In this document: one piece after another, positions 8,959 through 17,382 of the stretch
Layout: the number at the start of each line of letters is the position of its first letter
Position numbering within the stretch: the stretch's first letter is position 1
Origin: Chthoniobacteraceae bacterium
Lineage (GTDB): Bacteria > Verrucomicrobiota > Verrucomicrobiia > Chthoniobacterales > Chthoniobacteraceae
Length of the DNA: 45,632 bases
NCBI GenBank assembly: GCA_947471505.1
Contig: CANIWM010000054.1
Span: forward strand, 1-45,632
Direction of reading: 5' to 3'
Position numbers and translations under genes: made by a program
Notes under the pieces: model-generated
Seen by the model: only the letters and a program-made list of their open reading frames with translations
The model's database searches: none
Told to the model about the DNA's origin: nothing

Positions 8959-10163
8959 AGGAGGTGCCCCATTTTGAGCCGCTTGGTCTCAAGGTATTTG
9001 GCGTTGTGTTGGTTTGGCGCGGATTTGATGGGGACGACTTTGGTGATTTTGAGCCCGTAGCCTTCGAGGCCGACGACTTTTTTGGGGTTGTTGGTGAGGA
9101 AGCGCATGTTGCGCACACCGATGTCGTGCAGGATTTGCGCGCCGACGCCGTAGTCGCGGAGTTCGGCGGGGAAGCCGAGTTGGATGTTGGCTTCGACGGT
9201 ATCGAGGCCCTCTTCCTGTAACTTGTAAGCGTGGATTTTTGCCGGGAGGCCGATGCCGCGTCCTTCGTGCTGGCGCATGTAAAGCAGGACGCCGTTGCCT
9301 TCCGTCTCGATCTGCTGGAGGGCGGCGTGGAGTTGGTTGCCGCAGTCGCAGCGCATGGAGCCGAAGATGTCGCCGGTGAGGCATTCGCTGTGGACTCGGA
9401 CGAGGGTGCTCTTGCGCGGGGAGATGGTGCCTTTTACGAGGGCGATGTGGTGAGCGCCGTCGGCGAGGGAGCGGTAGAGGTAGAGGTCGAACTCGCCGAA
9501 GTCGGTGGGCATTTTGACGACTTGTTCGCGGACGATGAGGCGCTCGCTGCGGCGGCGGTAGGCGATGAGGGCCGCGATGCTGCACATGCGGAGTTTGTGC
9601 TTTTTGGCAAAGGTGGCGAGCTGCGGCAACCGGGCCATGGTGCCGTCGGTGTTCATGATTTCGCAGATGACGGCGGCGGGCTGGAGCCCAGCCATACGGG
9701 CGAGGTCCACGCTGGCCTCGGTGTGTCCGGCGCGGCGGAGGACGCCGCCTTGTTTGGCCCGGAGCGGGAACATGTGGCCGGGCTGGACGAGGTCGGCGGG
9801 GCGCGATGCCGGGTCGGCTAGGACGCGGATGGTGCGGGCGCGGTCGGCGGCGCTGATGCCAGTGCTGATGCCGGCGGCGGCATCCACGGCGACGGTGAAA
9901 TCGGTCTTGTGCGTCTCGCGGTTCTCGCGGGCCATGCGTTCGAGGCCGAGGGCGTCGGCGCGTTCGTCGGTGATCGGGACGCAGATGAGGCCGCGCCCGT
10001 GGGTGGCCATGAAGTTGACGGCTTCGGGGGTGATTTTTTCGGCGGCCATGACGAGGTCGCCTTCGTTCTCACGGTCTTCGTCGTCGGTGACGATGATCAT
10101 GCGCCCGGCGCGGAGTTCGGCGAGGACGTCTTCGATGGAGTCAAACTGTGGAGCTTTGGGCAT
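8955..10163 (-). CDS. ribBA: Bifunctional 3,4-dihydroxy-2-butanone-4-phosphate synthase / GTP cyclohydrolase II
   Basis: A 402-residue riboflavin-biosynthesis fusion. The N-terminal half is RibB, with the metal-binding acidic motif [12 protein letters not shown] and the substrate motif [12 protein letters not shown]. The C-terminal half is RibA, with the zinc cysteines in [19 protein letters not shown] and the catalytic [10 protein letters not shown]. The two activities supply both starting precursors of riboflavin, from ribulose-5-phosphate and GTP. The ATG at 10163 is 9 bp after the stop of the methyltransferase gene, suggesting an operon. I see no FMN riboswitch in the short space before it. 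The C-terminus [13 protein letters not shown] is the usual family ending. Confidence 0.96.
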   Translation of the reverse strand: MPKAPQFDSIEDVLAELRAGRMIIVTDDEDRENEGDLVMAAEKITPEAVNFMATHGRGLICVPITDERADALGLERMARENRETHKTDFTVAVDAAAGISTGISAADRARTIRVLADPASRPADLVQPGHMFPLRAKQGGVLRRAGHTEASVDLARMAGLQPAAVICEIMNTDGTMARLPQLATFAKKHKLRMCSIAALIAYRRRSERLIVREQVVKMPTDFGEFDLYLYRSLADGAHHIALVKGTISPRKSTLVRVHSECLTGDIFGSMRCDCGNQLHAALQQIETEGNGVLLYMRQHEGRGIGLPAKIHAYKLQEEGLDTVEANIQLGFPAELRDYGVGAQILHDIGVRNMRFLTNNPKKVVGLEGYGLKITKVVPIKSAPNQHNAKYLETKRLKMGHLL

Positions 10164-10172
10164 TGGGTGGAG

Positions 10173-10766
10173 TTAGTGCTTCCCGTTCTTCCCGTTACTG
10201 CCGTGTTTGTAAAATTTCGTGACGAACATCGGGGGGAGGTTGGCGAGGCAGTATTGGCTCTCGGCTTTCTCAAAGTGGTCGCAGTGCCCGCGCGTGCGCA
10301 ACTCGTTGGTGACTTGGTAGATGATGAATGCGGAGTGCGCTTCGGGGGCGAGGACGGTGTGGGTGTTCTCGAGTATCTCGCGCTTTTTCCCCTTCTCTAG
10401 GATGCTGAATGGGATGCCGGAGACGACGTAGTCGCAGTGCGGGATTTGCTTCTGGGCGAGGACTTCGGGGAGCTTGGCGCAGTCCATGTTGTGAACGCTG
10501 ATGCGCGGGTCGTGGGCAAATTGTTTCTCAAGATGGACGGAGAGTTCCTGATCCAGCTCAAAGAGCATGAGCTTCGACTCGGGGTGCATCCGCCGGACGA
10601 TCTCGCGGGTATGGCAGCCTTCGCCGGGGCCATACTCGGCGATGACGCGCGGCGCGGAGTGGTCCATCTTGTCCGAGACTTTACGGATTAGGGTCTTGGA
10701 GCTAGGCACGATGGAGGCGACCTGAAACGGATTCTTGAAAAATCTCTTTAGAAATATGGTGCTCAT
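10173..10766 (-). CDS. SAM-dependent methyltransferase, phospholipid N-methyltransferase-like
   Basis: A 197-residue class I methyltransferase. The N-terminus FLKRFFKNPFQVASIVPSS matches the FxRxWLRNPxxxASVxPS pattern of PmtA-type phospholipid N-methyltransferases and their rRNA dimethyltransferase-like relatives. Motif I is VIAEYGPGEGCHT, the acidic residue of motif II is in LMLFELDQEL, and motif IV is YVVSGIPFSIL. The family methylates phosphatidylethanolamine towards phosphatidylcholine, but many homologues are uncharacterised. It is soluble by sequence. It is upstream of ribBA in the same direction; no functional link is evident. Confidence 0.72.
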   Translation of the reverse strand: MSTIFLKRFFKNPFQVASIVPSSKTLIRKVSDKMDHSAPRVIAEYGPGEGCHTREIVRRMHPESKLMLFELDQELSVHLEKQFAHDPRISVHNMDCAKLPEVLAQKQIPHCDYVVSGIPFSILEKGKKREILENTHTVLAPEAHSAFIIYQVTNELRTRGHCDHFEKAESQYCLANLPPMFVTKFYKHGSNGKNGKH

Positions 10767-10886
10767 CGTTGGTTGGCTGAAGCAGCGGCGGACCTTAGAG
10801 GCGGAAGTTTTTAAGGCAAGTGCGGAGGGCGAGACTTTTCAACAAACCGTTGCCACACCCCACCGCCGCCCGCTACGGTGCGCGCC

Positions 10887-11906
10887 ATGTCGCAAGCCCG
10901 TGCAAGCCAGAGCGCCGATAAAAACCAAGAACGCTACCTCGCGGTCTATCGCTGGATGCTGCTCTCCCGCGTGCTGGAGGAGAAGCTCTCCAGCCTTTAC
11001 CGCGGCGGAAAGATCACCGGCGGCGTCTTCCTCGGGCGCGGGCAGGAGGCTCTCTCCGCATCGCTCGGCACCGCGCTGCGCAAAGGCGACATTTTTGCCC
11101 CACTCATCCGCGATATGGCGGGGCGGTTGGCCTTTGGCGAGACGGTGCTCAATGCGACGCGCACTTACCTCGGCTCGCGGCTCGGGCCGATGCGCGGGCG
11201 GGACGGAAACATTCACCGTGGGGAGCCTGCGAGGGGATATTACGCGATGATTTCCCACCTCGGCGCGATGGTCTCCGCAGTAGCGGGCGGCCTTTTCGCC
11301 CGCAGGCTACGCGGGGAGACGGGCGTCGTTGGTGCGACGTGTGTGGGCGAGGGTGCGACATCTACCGGCAGCTTTCACGAGGGTTTAAATATGGCGGCTG
11401 TGGAGAAGCTCCCGCTCGTCGTCATCGTCGCGAATAATCAATACGCATACTCCACGGTGAACGCCCGGCAGTATGCCTGCGCCGACCTCGTGCAGCGCGC
11501 GGCAGGATACGGAGTTCCGGGGTATAAAATCGACGGGACAGACCCGAGCGCGTGCATCGAAGTCGTCCACGAAGCCGTCGCCCGCGCCCGCGCCGGGGAA
11601 GGCCCGCAGATGGTCGTCGCCGATCTCCTCCGGCTCGTCGGCCACGGGGAGCACGACGACTTTAACTACATGAGCCACGCGCTCAAAGTCTCGCCCATCG
11701 GACGCGACAGCCTCGACGTTGCGCGCGACCAACTCACCACCGCTGGCTGGGCCACGCCCGCGCAGCTCGACGCGATGCGCGACCAAGCCGCCGCCGAAGT
11801 CGAAGAGGCGTGCGGCACCGCGATTCGTGAACCGCTTCCGGACCCGAATACGGAGGACTGGTGCGCCATCCACACGCGCCGCCTCGCCGAGGGGAACCAA
11901 CTGTAA
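10887..11906 (+). CDS. pdhA: Pyruvate dehydrogenase E1 component, alpha subunit
   Basis: A 339-residue thiamine-diphosphate-dependent E1alpha subunit; with E1beta it decarboxylates pyruvate and acetylates the E2 lipoyl group. The ATG at 10887 is preferred; a GTG at 10878 in frame is possible. Features seen are ISHLGAMVSAVAGGLF, FHEGLNMAAVEKLPLVV, VANNQYAYST and LLRLVGHGEHDDFNY. The ThDP/Mg motif normally begins GDG and ends NN; here it reads GEGATSTGSFHEG...ANN, so the metal-binding Asp is Glu. Branched-chain E1alpha is the alternative, as the families overlap in sequence. It lies 7 bp before pdhB and is first in a three-gene operon, divergent from the methyltransferase. Confidence 0.9.
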   Translation: MSQARASQSADKNQERYLAVYRWMLLSRVLEEKLSSLYRGGKITGGVFLGRGQEALSASLGTALRKGDIFAPLIRDMAGRLAFGETVLNATRTYLGSRLGPMRGRDGNIHRGEPARGYYAMISHLGAMVSAVAGGLFARRLRGETGVVGATCVGEGATSTGSFHEGLNMAAVEKLPLVVIVANNQYAYSTVNARQYACADLVQRAAGYGVPGYKIDGTDPSACIEVVHEAVARARAGEGPQMVVADLLRLVGHGEHDDFNYMSHALKVSPIGRDSLDVARDQLTTAGWATPAQLDAMRDQAAAEVEEACGTAIREPLPDPNTEDWCAIHTRRLAEGNQL

Positions 11907-11913
11907 AATTCCC

Positions 11914-12912
11914 GTGTTTCAAAACCAACCAACCACTCGCGCCAGCGCCGCCATCACCTACCTCGAAGCGATTCGCGCGGCGCAGCACAAGCTCCTCACC
12001 GACGACCCGCGCGTGTTCATTTACGGGCAGGACATTGCGGACTTTGGCGGTGCCTTTAAAGCGACCAAGGGGCTGGCGAAAGAGTTCCCCGGAAGAGTGC
12101 TCGATTCGCCTATCTCGGAAGATGCGCAGGTGGGCATGGCGATTGGCGCGGCCATCGAGGGGATGCGGCCTATTATCGAGATGCAGTTCGCCGATTTCTC
12201 GACGTGCGGCTACACGCAGATCGTCCAGCACGCGGCCACGCTGCATTGGCGGACGGGCGTGCCGTGCCCCATCGTCATTCGCCTGCCCAGCGGCGGGACT
12301 GCGGGCGCGGGGCCGTTTCACTCGCAGAGCATGGAGGCGCTTTATGCCCATTATCCCGGCATCGTCGTGATGACTCCTGCGACCGTGGAGGATGCTTACA
12401 CGATGCTGCTGGAGGCGGTGGAAATCGACGACCCCGTGATCTTCTGCGAGCACAAGTATCTCTATTACCATCTCAAAGCGGACGCGCTGCCGACCGTCGC
12501 GCTGCCCACGGGCAAAGCGCGCGTCGCCCGTCCAGGTCGCGACGCCACCATCGCCACCTACAGCGCCATGGTCCACGAGTCCCTCGCGTGTGCGGCGGAG
12601 TTGGCGAAAGAAGGCTGGGAGATCGAAGTCATCGATCTCCGCAGCGTGAAGCCGCTCGACACCGACACCATCCTCGCCAGCGTCTCTCGCACAGGTCGCC
12701 TCCTCGCCGTCGGCGAAGCGTTCCCGTGGGGCGGCGTGACGGCAGAAATCGTCGCCCGTGTCGCCACGGAGGGCTTCGACCTCCTCGATGCCCCGCCCAT
12801 GCGCCTCAACGCCAAAGACACCCCCGTTCCCTATCACCCAAACTTGTGGGGCACCCATCGCCCCACCGCTACGTCCATCATAGCGGCGATGCGCAGACTC
12901 CTCAAAGCGTAA
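11914..12912 (+). CDS. pdhB: Pyruvate dehydrogenase E1 component, beta subunit
   Basis: A 332-residue E1beta subunit. The frame is open far upstream into pdhA, so the start is chosen at the GTG at 11914 (VFQNQPTTRASAAITYLEAI), 7 bp after the pdhA stop. Diagnostic blocks are SPISEDAQVGMAIGAAIEG, EMQFADFSTCGYTQIVQHA, PSGGTAGAGPFHSQSMEAL and IDLRSVKPLDTDTILAS. Together with pdhA it forms the alpha2beta2 E1 that carries out the decarboxylation step. The next gene, encoding E2, follows after 12 bp. Firm as a 2-oxoacid dehydrogenase E1beta; substrate is inferred as pyruvate. Confidence 0.93.
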   Translation: MFQNQPTTRASAAITYLEAIRAAQHKLLTDDPRVFIYGQDIADFGGAFKATKGLAKEFPGRVLDSPISEDAQVGMAIGAAIEGMRPIIEMQFADFSTCGYTQIVQHAATLHWRTGVPCPIVIRLPSGGTAGAGPFHSQSMEALYAHYPGIVVMTPATVEDAYTMLLEAVEIDDPVIFCEHKYLYYHLKADALPTVALPTGKARVARPGRDATIATYSAMVHESLACAAELAKEGWEIEVIDLRSVKPLDTDTILASVSRTGRLLAVGEAFPWGGVTAEIVARVATEGFDLLDAPPMRLNAKDTPVPYHPNLWGTHRPTATSIIAAMRRLLKA

Positions 12913-12924
12913 CCAATTTCCACC

Positions 12925-14103
12925 ATGCCACGTATTCCAATCATCATGCCCCAGCTCGGCGAGAGCATCGCTGAAGCGACCATCGTGCATCTTCCATTCA
13001 AAGTCGGCGACCAAGTCGCAGCGGACCAAGACGTCATGGAAGTCGAGACGCAGAAAGCCACGATGGGCGTCACCGCACCGTGCGGCGGCGTCATCGTAGA
13101 GATTTGTGTGGAGCCCCAGCAGAGCTACCCCGTCGGCGCGGTGCTCGGGTATCTCGAAGTGACCGAGGCCGACGCCGAACGCCTCGGCATCTCCGACATG
13201 CCCGCGCCTTCTGCCACGCAGCCCACGGGCACAATGACGGAGCCCGCGCAAGTCATGCCCACCGTCCACGGCCTGCCCGTGCCCGTCAGCGCAGGCGGGA
13301 TGGCCTACCTTTCCCCACGCATGAAAGCGCGGATGAACGAACTCGGCCTCCACGCCGCCGACCTCTCCGGCATCGCGGGCAGCGGCGCAGCGGGGCGCGT
13401 CACCATCGAAGACCTCGAAGATTTCCTCTACCGCCTCGACGAGCATAAGCAGAGCAAAGCCTCCTCCATGCGCGTCGCCGTCGCCGATGCTATGCGCCGT
13501 TCATGGACGCGCCCGCTCGCCACCGTGGGCCGCCCCGTCTCGCTCGGCGTCATGCTCGCCCACCGCAAACAACAAACCGCCAAACCCGGCCCCGCGCTCT
13601 ACGTCCTCCGCGCCCTCGCCCTCGCCCTCGGCGAAAACAGCGCGCCCGCCGGACGCCTCATCGGCGGGAAAATCGTGCATCCAAAAGCCATCGACATCGG
13701 ATTCGCCGTCGAGGCCGAAGACGGCGTGCTCGTTCCCGTCTTGCGAAATGCGGACACCATTCCGCTCGCCAAGCTCCTCCCGCGGTACGACGAACTCGTC
13801 GATCTCGCCCGCCAGCGCCGACTCCCTTCCAGCGCGCAAGGCGGCAGCATCGCCACCATCACCAACTTCGGCACCTTCGGCCTCACTTGGGCCACGCCCA
13901 TCCCGCTCCCCGAGCAGACCCTCGTCATCGGCCTCGGCGCAGGCCGACAGATGCCACACTGGGACGCCGCCGGCGCAAAGTTTGTCCCCGTCATGGAAGC
14001 CGACCTCACCCTCAGCTTCGACCACCGCGTGCTCGACGGCGGCGCTGCCGGACGCCTCCTCGCCCGCATCGTCGAACTCCTGCAAGCGCCCGAGACGCTC
14101 TGA
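12925..14103 (+). CDS. pdhC: 2-oxoacid dehydrogenase E2, dihydrolipoamide acyltransferase
   Basis: A 392-residue E2 core protein. One lipoyl domain (about 1-78) carries the lipoylated lysine, K44 in VETQKATMG. A peripheral subunit-binding domain (about 130-170, YLSPRMKARMNELGL with AGSGAAGRVTIEDLEDF) follows a Pro/Ala-rich linker. The catalytic domain (about 175-392) ends with SFDHRVLDGGAAGRLL, the His/Asp active-site motif. It receives the acetyl group from E1 and transfers it to CoA. E3 (lipoamide dehydrogenase) is not in this window and is presumably encoded elsewhere. The stop is 4 bp from the end of the convergent ArsR-like gene. Confidence 0.93.
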   Translation: MPRIPIIMPQLGESIAEATIVHLPFKVGDQVAADQDVMEVETQKATMGVTAPCGGVIVEICVEPQQSYPVGAVLGYLEVTEADAERLGISDMPAPSATQPTGTMTEPAQVMPTVHGLPVPVSAGGMAYLSPRMKARMNELGLHAADLSGIAGSGAAGRVTIEDLEDFLYRLDEHKQSKASSMRVAVADAMRRSWTRPLATVGRPVSLGVMLAHRKQQTAKPGPALYVLRALALALGENSAPAGRLIGGKIVHPKAIDIGFAVEAEDGVLVPVLRNADTIPLAKLLPRYDELVDLARQRRLPSSAQGGSIATITNFGTFGLTWATPIPLPEQTLVIGLGAGRQMPHWDAAGAKFVPVMEADLTLSFDHRVLDGGAAGRLLARIVELLQAPETL

Positions 14104-14107
14104 CCCC

Positions 14108-14467
14108 TCACCCAAACCGCAACAACACCGCCCCAAAATCCAGCGCCAACACCCCCGCCGCATCCCGCGTGCGGAAAAGCGCAGGCACCTCGTGAAACTG
14201 CTTCCGCCCATCCCCATCCGCCGACGCCACCGCCATAATCAACCGCGCCTCCCGCAGCACCCGCAAATGCTTCGAGATCGAATCCGGCCACCGCCCCAGC
14301 CGTGACGCCAGCACATTCACCGGCAGCGGCACCCCCGCCGCCAACTCCCGCAAAATCCCATACCGCACCGGGTCCGAAGCCGCCGCCAGCACCTTGCGAG
14401 CTTCCAACAGCGCCGTAGCCTCCGGCGCAGCCGGAACGTCAGCAGAAACAGGTTCATCATTCATCAT
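14108..14467 (-). CDS. ArsR-type winged-helix transcriptional regulator
   Basis: A 119-residue small winged-helix protein. The core VLAAASDPVRYGILRELAAG, VNVLASRLGRWPDSISKHLRVLREARLI and the wing VASADGDGRKQFHEV are typical of ArsR/SmtB regulators. The cysteines that bind metals in classical members are absent from the recognition helix (RWPDSISKHL), so it is probably a non-metal sensor. It has two consecutive ATGs at its start (14467 and 14464). The first of the 21-bp arrays begins 34 bp upstream of its start codon, so the array lies in its presumed promoter or leader. Its target is unknown; the convergent pdh operon is only a neighbour. Confidence 0.83.
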   Translation of the reverse strand: MMNDEPVSADVPAAPEATALLEARKVLAAASDPVRYGILRELAAGVPLPVNVLASRLGRWPDSISKHLRVLREARLIMAVASADGDGRKQFHEVPALFRTRDAAGVLALDFGAVLLRFG

Positions 14468-14501
14468 ATCGAGTCAGTGGTGAGTGGTAAAAAGGCGCAA
14501 T

Positions 14502-14839
14502 TTATAAGAATCCAGACGCTTGTAAATGCTCAAAAACTTCATGTTATATGAATCCAGACGCTTGTAAATGGGTGCAAGACCCGTGTTATATGAACCCGGA
14601 CGCTTGTAAATCGACCTCTGGGTTGGTGTCAATCGACCTCTGAGTCGTGTTATATGAACCGAGACGCTTGTAAATCGCAGGAAAACCCGTGTTCGCCGGG
14701 CTCTGGGTCGGTGTTATATGAATACAGACGCTTGTATTTCCCATCCAAACCGCTTTTATATGAACCCAGATTCTTGTAAATTTCAGGCTCTTCTCTGTAA
14801 ACCTCCAGACAACCGGAGTAAAACAGGCATTTCGCATGG
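14502..14839 (-). repeat. 21-bp-period array A, alternating conserved and variable units
   Basis: Sixteen consecutive units, fourteen of 21 bp and two of 22 bp (14607-14628, 14692-14713). Six are near copies of TATATGAAYCCAGACGCTT, at 14502, 14544, 14586, 14650, 14714 and 14756; the spacing is 42, 42, 64, 64, 42. The units between them have the same ends (TAAAT or TCAAT at the left, usually GTG at the right) but different middles. On the minus strand each unit ends in ATTTA, ATAA or similar and the next begins CA, giving a CATTTA-type anchor. The 22-bp units break any reading frame, so I do not treat the open frames here as genes. The array is 34 bp upstream of the ArsR-like start. Confidence 0.85.
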
Positions 14840-14861
14840 AAAGACACCCCCGTAATGGGAG

Positions 14862-14899
14862 CGGGGCTTTCCCAAGCCCCGTTGCCACGTCAGTGGCAA
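14862..14899. repeat. Two adjacent short hairpins (REP-like)
   Basis: Two perfect stem-loops side by side. CGGGGCTT/AAGCCCCG forms an 8-bp stem with a 4-nt loop at 14862-14881, and TTGCCAC/GTGGCAA forms a 7-bp stem with a 4-nt loop at 14882-14899. No T-run follows, so an intrinsic terminator is unlikely. The paired-hairpin form resembles dispersed REP-like sequences; other genome copies cannot be seen from here. Confidence 0.6.
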
Positions 14900-14904
14900 G
14901 CGTG

Positions 14905-15160
14905 AGTTATACGATTTTTACAGTTTGCGCCCAAGAAACAGGAAGAAAGGGTGCGGGGGAGCGCGGGCTTCCAGCCCGTCCTCTCCGGCATCCTGCCGGG
15001 GAGCGAGACGTGCGCTCCCACAAAAGCGTGCCCTTCTCCGAGAGCCTCGCGCATGTGTCCGGCAGGATGCCGGACACAGCGGGCTGGAAGCCCGCGCTCC
15101 CCCGCGCCCGTCTTTTGTGTTTCTTGGCTTCTCACTGTGAAATTCGTATTACCGCTACGC
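14905..15160. repeat. Large imperfect inverted repeat, MITE- or REP-like
   Basis: Two arms of about 90 bases are imperfect reverse complements. The left arm runs from about 14905 (ATACGATTTTTACAGT, AAGAAACA, GGGGGAGCGCGGGCTTCCAG) to about 14999. The right arm runs from about 15058 to 15160 and reads the same on the other strand. A central piece around 15010-15055 is unpaired. Because of the symmetry, both strands carry look-alike open frames with the peptide GAGERGLPAR and a matching WKPALPR; these are products of the palindrome and not real genes. It may be a non-autonomous mobile element. Boundaries are approximate. Confidence 0.7.
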
Positions 15161-15174
15161 GTAGGAGACGCGAC

Positions 15175-15270
15175 GTAGCTCGACATTCCAATGTCGAGTT
15201 TTGGCGCCCTCAATGGGGAAGGTTCTCCCTGTCGAGAACGCCCCGTCTCGACATTGGAATGTCGAGCTAC
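15175..15270. repeat. Inverted repeat with perfect 24-bp arms
   Basis: The 24 bases at 15175-15198 are the exact reverse complement of 15247-15270. Each arm is itself almost palindromic (CTCGACATT-CC-AATGTCGAG). A spacer of 48 bp lies between the arms. The right arm ends 7 bp before the stop codon of the squalene/phytoene synthase gene, so it could also act as a 3' end hairpin for that gene. It looks like a small dispersed element; no coding potential is credible. Confidence 0.75.
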
Positions 15271-15276
15271 GCCGCG

Positions 15277-16254
15277 CTACCTCAGCCGCTTATTGCTGAA
15301 GGCGACGCCGATGGATTCCCATAGGGCTTTGCGCACGGCGGAGCGAGGGACTTTGGTTTTTTCGCCGGTGAGGAGGGGTGGGTTTTTGGCGAGGAGATTG
15401 AGGGTGTCCACGCCGAGCCGCCAGGGCAGGTAGCAGGCCATGCGTGTGCGGCGACTGCGGATGGCCGTGATGTAGAGCCGCCCGGAATCGAGGAGTTCGC
15501 GGGCGCGCTGCTCCCATCGGTCGAAGACGGGCTGGGCTTCGGCAGGCGCGGCGCAGATTAAGGCGGGGTCGGTGCCGATCTTGATGAGTTCGCTCGCGGG
15601 CAGGTAGCAGCGGCCGCCTTCGAGGTCGGCGGGCATGTCGCGCAGGATGTTCACGAGTTGCAGCCCTTTGCCGAAGTCGTTGCCGAGGCGGGTGAGGTCT
15701 TCCTCGGGCATTTTCGAGTACTTGGGGAGGTGGTGAAAGCAGAGGCGTGTCCACCATTCGCCCACGCACCCGGCGACGAGGTAGACGTAATCTTCCAGTG
15801 CGTCTGCGTCAGGGATGGCGGTGATGGCGCGGTTGTCGGTGAAGACTTCGAGGTCCATGCTTTGGCCCCGGATGATGTTTGTCATGAGGTCCACCGTTTC
15901 TCGAAACTCCCAGACGTCGAGGGCGTGAAATGCGGCGAGGACTTGGGGGAGAGATTCGATGAGTTTTTTCTCTCCGGGATGCACGGGCTGGATGTCGCGC
16001 TGGATGCTCGACATGGCGTGTGGAGCGAAGCCGCCCTTGACCAGTGACTCGAACTCCGAGAGCCGCCGCAGCCGCACGGAAGGGGCGATATTCTCCGTAT
16101 CGGCGATGGTGTCGCTGGCCCGCGCCAGCATGTAGGCGATGCCGATGGCGGGCCGGATGGCGGGGGGCATGAGCCGGATGCTGAGGTAAAAGGAACGCGA
16201 TACGGACTTGAGCAGTCGTTCGTCGATTCCGGTTGTTTTTGGCTTGGCCTTCAT
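15277..16254 (-). CDS. Squalene/phytoene synthase family protein
   Basis: A 325-residue all-helical trans-prenyltransferase that joins two C15 or C20 diphosphates head to head. The N-terminal SVSRSFYLSIRLMP is typical. The two aspartate-rich Mg2+-binding motifs are DTIAD (in YMLARASDTIADTEN) and DMPAD (in GLQLVNILRDMPADLEGG). DYVYLVAGCVGEWW is also diagnostic. The form with GCVGEWWTRLC resembles bacterial squalene synthases more than phytoene synthases, but product specificity is inferred. The start ATG overlaps the stop of the DUF362 gene by 4 bp, so they are co-transcribed. It draws on precursors from the MEP pathway (ispE at 7154). Confidence 0.88.
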   Translation of the reverse strand: MKAKPKTTGIDERLLKSVSRSFYLSIRLMPPAIRPAIGIAYMLARASDTIADTENIAPSVRLRRLSEFESLVKGGFAPHAMSSIQRDIQPVHPGEKKLIESLPQVLAAFHALDVWEFRETVDLMTNIIRGQSMDLEVFTDNRAITAIPDADALEDYVYLVAGCVGEWWTRLCFHHLPKYSKMPEEDLTRLGNDFGKGLQLVNILRDMPADLEGGRCYLPASELIKIGTDPALICAAPAEAQPVFDRWEQRARELLDSGRLYITAIRSRRTRMACYLPWRLGVDTLNLLAKNPPLLTGEKTKVPRSAVRKALWESIGVAFSNKRLR

Positions 16255-17339
16255 TTGGCGAGTATGATGCGAATCAAGGACTCGTCAAAGTTCCCGATGG
16301 CTGCGCTGTTTTCGAGCCACGCGGTTTCGGGGCCTAAAAGGGGGAGGTTTTCGGCTGAGCGCCATTGGTCGAGGAGCCGCGCGCCGGTGGCATCTAGGGC
16401 GACGGGATCTTTGCTGGCGTAGAGTGTGGTGTGGGGGTTGGCAAAGTGCGGATTTGCGGCCGGGCCGCCCGCGTAGGTGACGGCGAGCGCGTCGAGGATG
16501 TGCAGCACGCATTTCCCGCCGATGCGTGGGTCGGCGTACATCTCCGGCAGCGCGCCTGCACCGCCGGGACCGGCTGTGGTGAAGCGCCGCCAGTTGTCCA
16601 CGTTGTCCACGACGGCGCTGTAAATCGCGCCATGCACGCCGGTGCCGGGCGCGTCGCTGAGGGCGGGGATGTTGATCCATTTCGTCGCGTCGCGGCTGAG
16701 GAGTTTGCAGACGTGGCTCTTCGAGCTGAGCTGGTCGCCTTCGTTCTTTGCGACGGCGATGACGCGCTCTGCGAACTGCGCGTCGCCCCAATTTAGCTGC
16801 CCGAGCACGGGCGCGGAGAGTGAGCCTTCGCGGTCCCAATCCTTCGGCTGCGCAATCGCGCGGACCTCGCAGCCGAGCCGCTCGGCGGTGAACCCCGCGT
16901 CGCGAAGCGTGGCGGCGTCGCGGTCCCACACGAAGATGTTTTTCTCCGGCACGCCCGCCAGTTTGAGCCCCTCGACGACCGCTGCGACGACGCCGCGCCG
17001 TGTGGAAAAATAACGCCCGCCTGCCGCTGTGACTTTGATGCCCACACGATCCGCAGGCGTCGCGAGCGAGCGCCAGGCGTCGGCCACGGTCGGGCGGCCC
17101 GTCGCATTTTTCACCACGGTATCTACCATCTGGCGGGTGATGCGCGGGTTCTCCTCAAAGCCGTCCATCGCCGCCGAGTCGCGCACCACTGCGACGATGG
17201 ATGGACCTTTCGGTTTCTGCGGAATCGCAGGCGCAGCGGCATCCACCGAAGGCGGTGGATTCAGTTGCGGCGGCTCATCTTGGGCTGAGAGCGGACTGGC
17301 GCAAACAGCGGAGCCCAGCGCAATCAAAATTCGGTTCAC
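16251..17339 (-). CDS. Secreted DUF362 family protein
   Basis: A 362-residue protein with a signal peptide (MNRILIALGSAVCASPLSAQ) followed by a Pro-rich stretch and a DUF362 domain. Recognisable blocks are DRVGIKVTAAGGRYFSTRRG, LAGVPEKNIFVWDRD and DPVALDATGARLLDQW. DUF362 proteins are of unknown function; some carry iron-sulfur clusters, but no CxxC ferredoxin motif is present here. It is upstream of the squalene/phytoene synthase gene with a 4-bp overlap. A role in the same pathway is not supported by the sequence itself. Confidence 0.78.
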   Translation of the reverse strand: MNRILIALGSAVCASPLSAQDEPPQLNPPPSVDAAAPAIPQKPKGPSIVAVVRDSAAMDGFEENPRITRQMVDTVVKNATGRPTVADAWRSLATPADRVGIKVTAAGGRYFSTRRGVVAAVVEGLKLAGVPEKNIFVWDRDAATLRDAGFTAERLGCEVRAIAQPKDWDREGSLSAPVLGQLNWGDAQFAERVIAVAKNEGDQLSSKSHVCKLLSRDATKWINIPALSDAPGTGVHGAIYSAVVDNVDNWRRFTTAGPGGAGALPEMYADPRIGGKCVLHILDALAVTYAGGPAANPHFANPHTTLYASKDPVALDATGARLLDQWRSAENLPLLGPETAWLENSAAIGNFDESLIRIILAK

Positions 17340-17382
17340 GCGGCTACCAATAGCGCGAGCAGCGCGGGGAGTCCAGCCGTTG

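Noticed and set aside
10164-10172. FMN riboswitch before ribBA
   Set aside because: Only 9 bp separate ribBA from the upstream gene, and no conserved RFN element was seen there.
11734-13446. 570-residue open frame opposite the pdhB and pdhC genes
   Set aside because: It is the antisense shadow of two well-supported genes in a GC-rich genome, with low-complexity His/Arg/Asp content.
14502-14781. CRISPR array
   Set aside because: Repeats are about 26 bp with spacers of 16 or 38 bp, the pattern is better described as 21-bp units, and no cas gene is near.
14586-14888. 100-residue open frame on the minus strand
   Set aside because: It is made of array units; the 22-bp units shift its frame and the peptide matches no family.
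14836-15324. Open frames on both strands (162 and 107 residues) with similar peptides
   Set aside because: The similarity on the two strands results from the long inverted repeat; neither has a plausible start or homologue.
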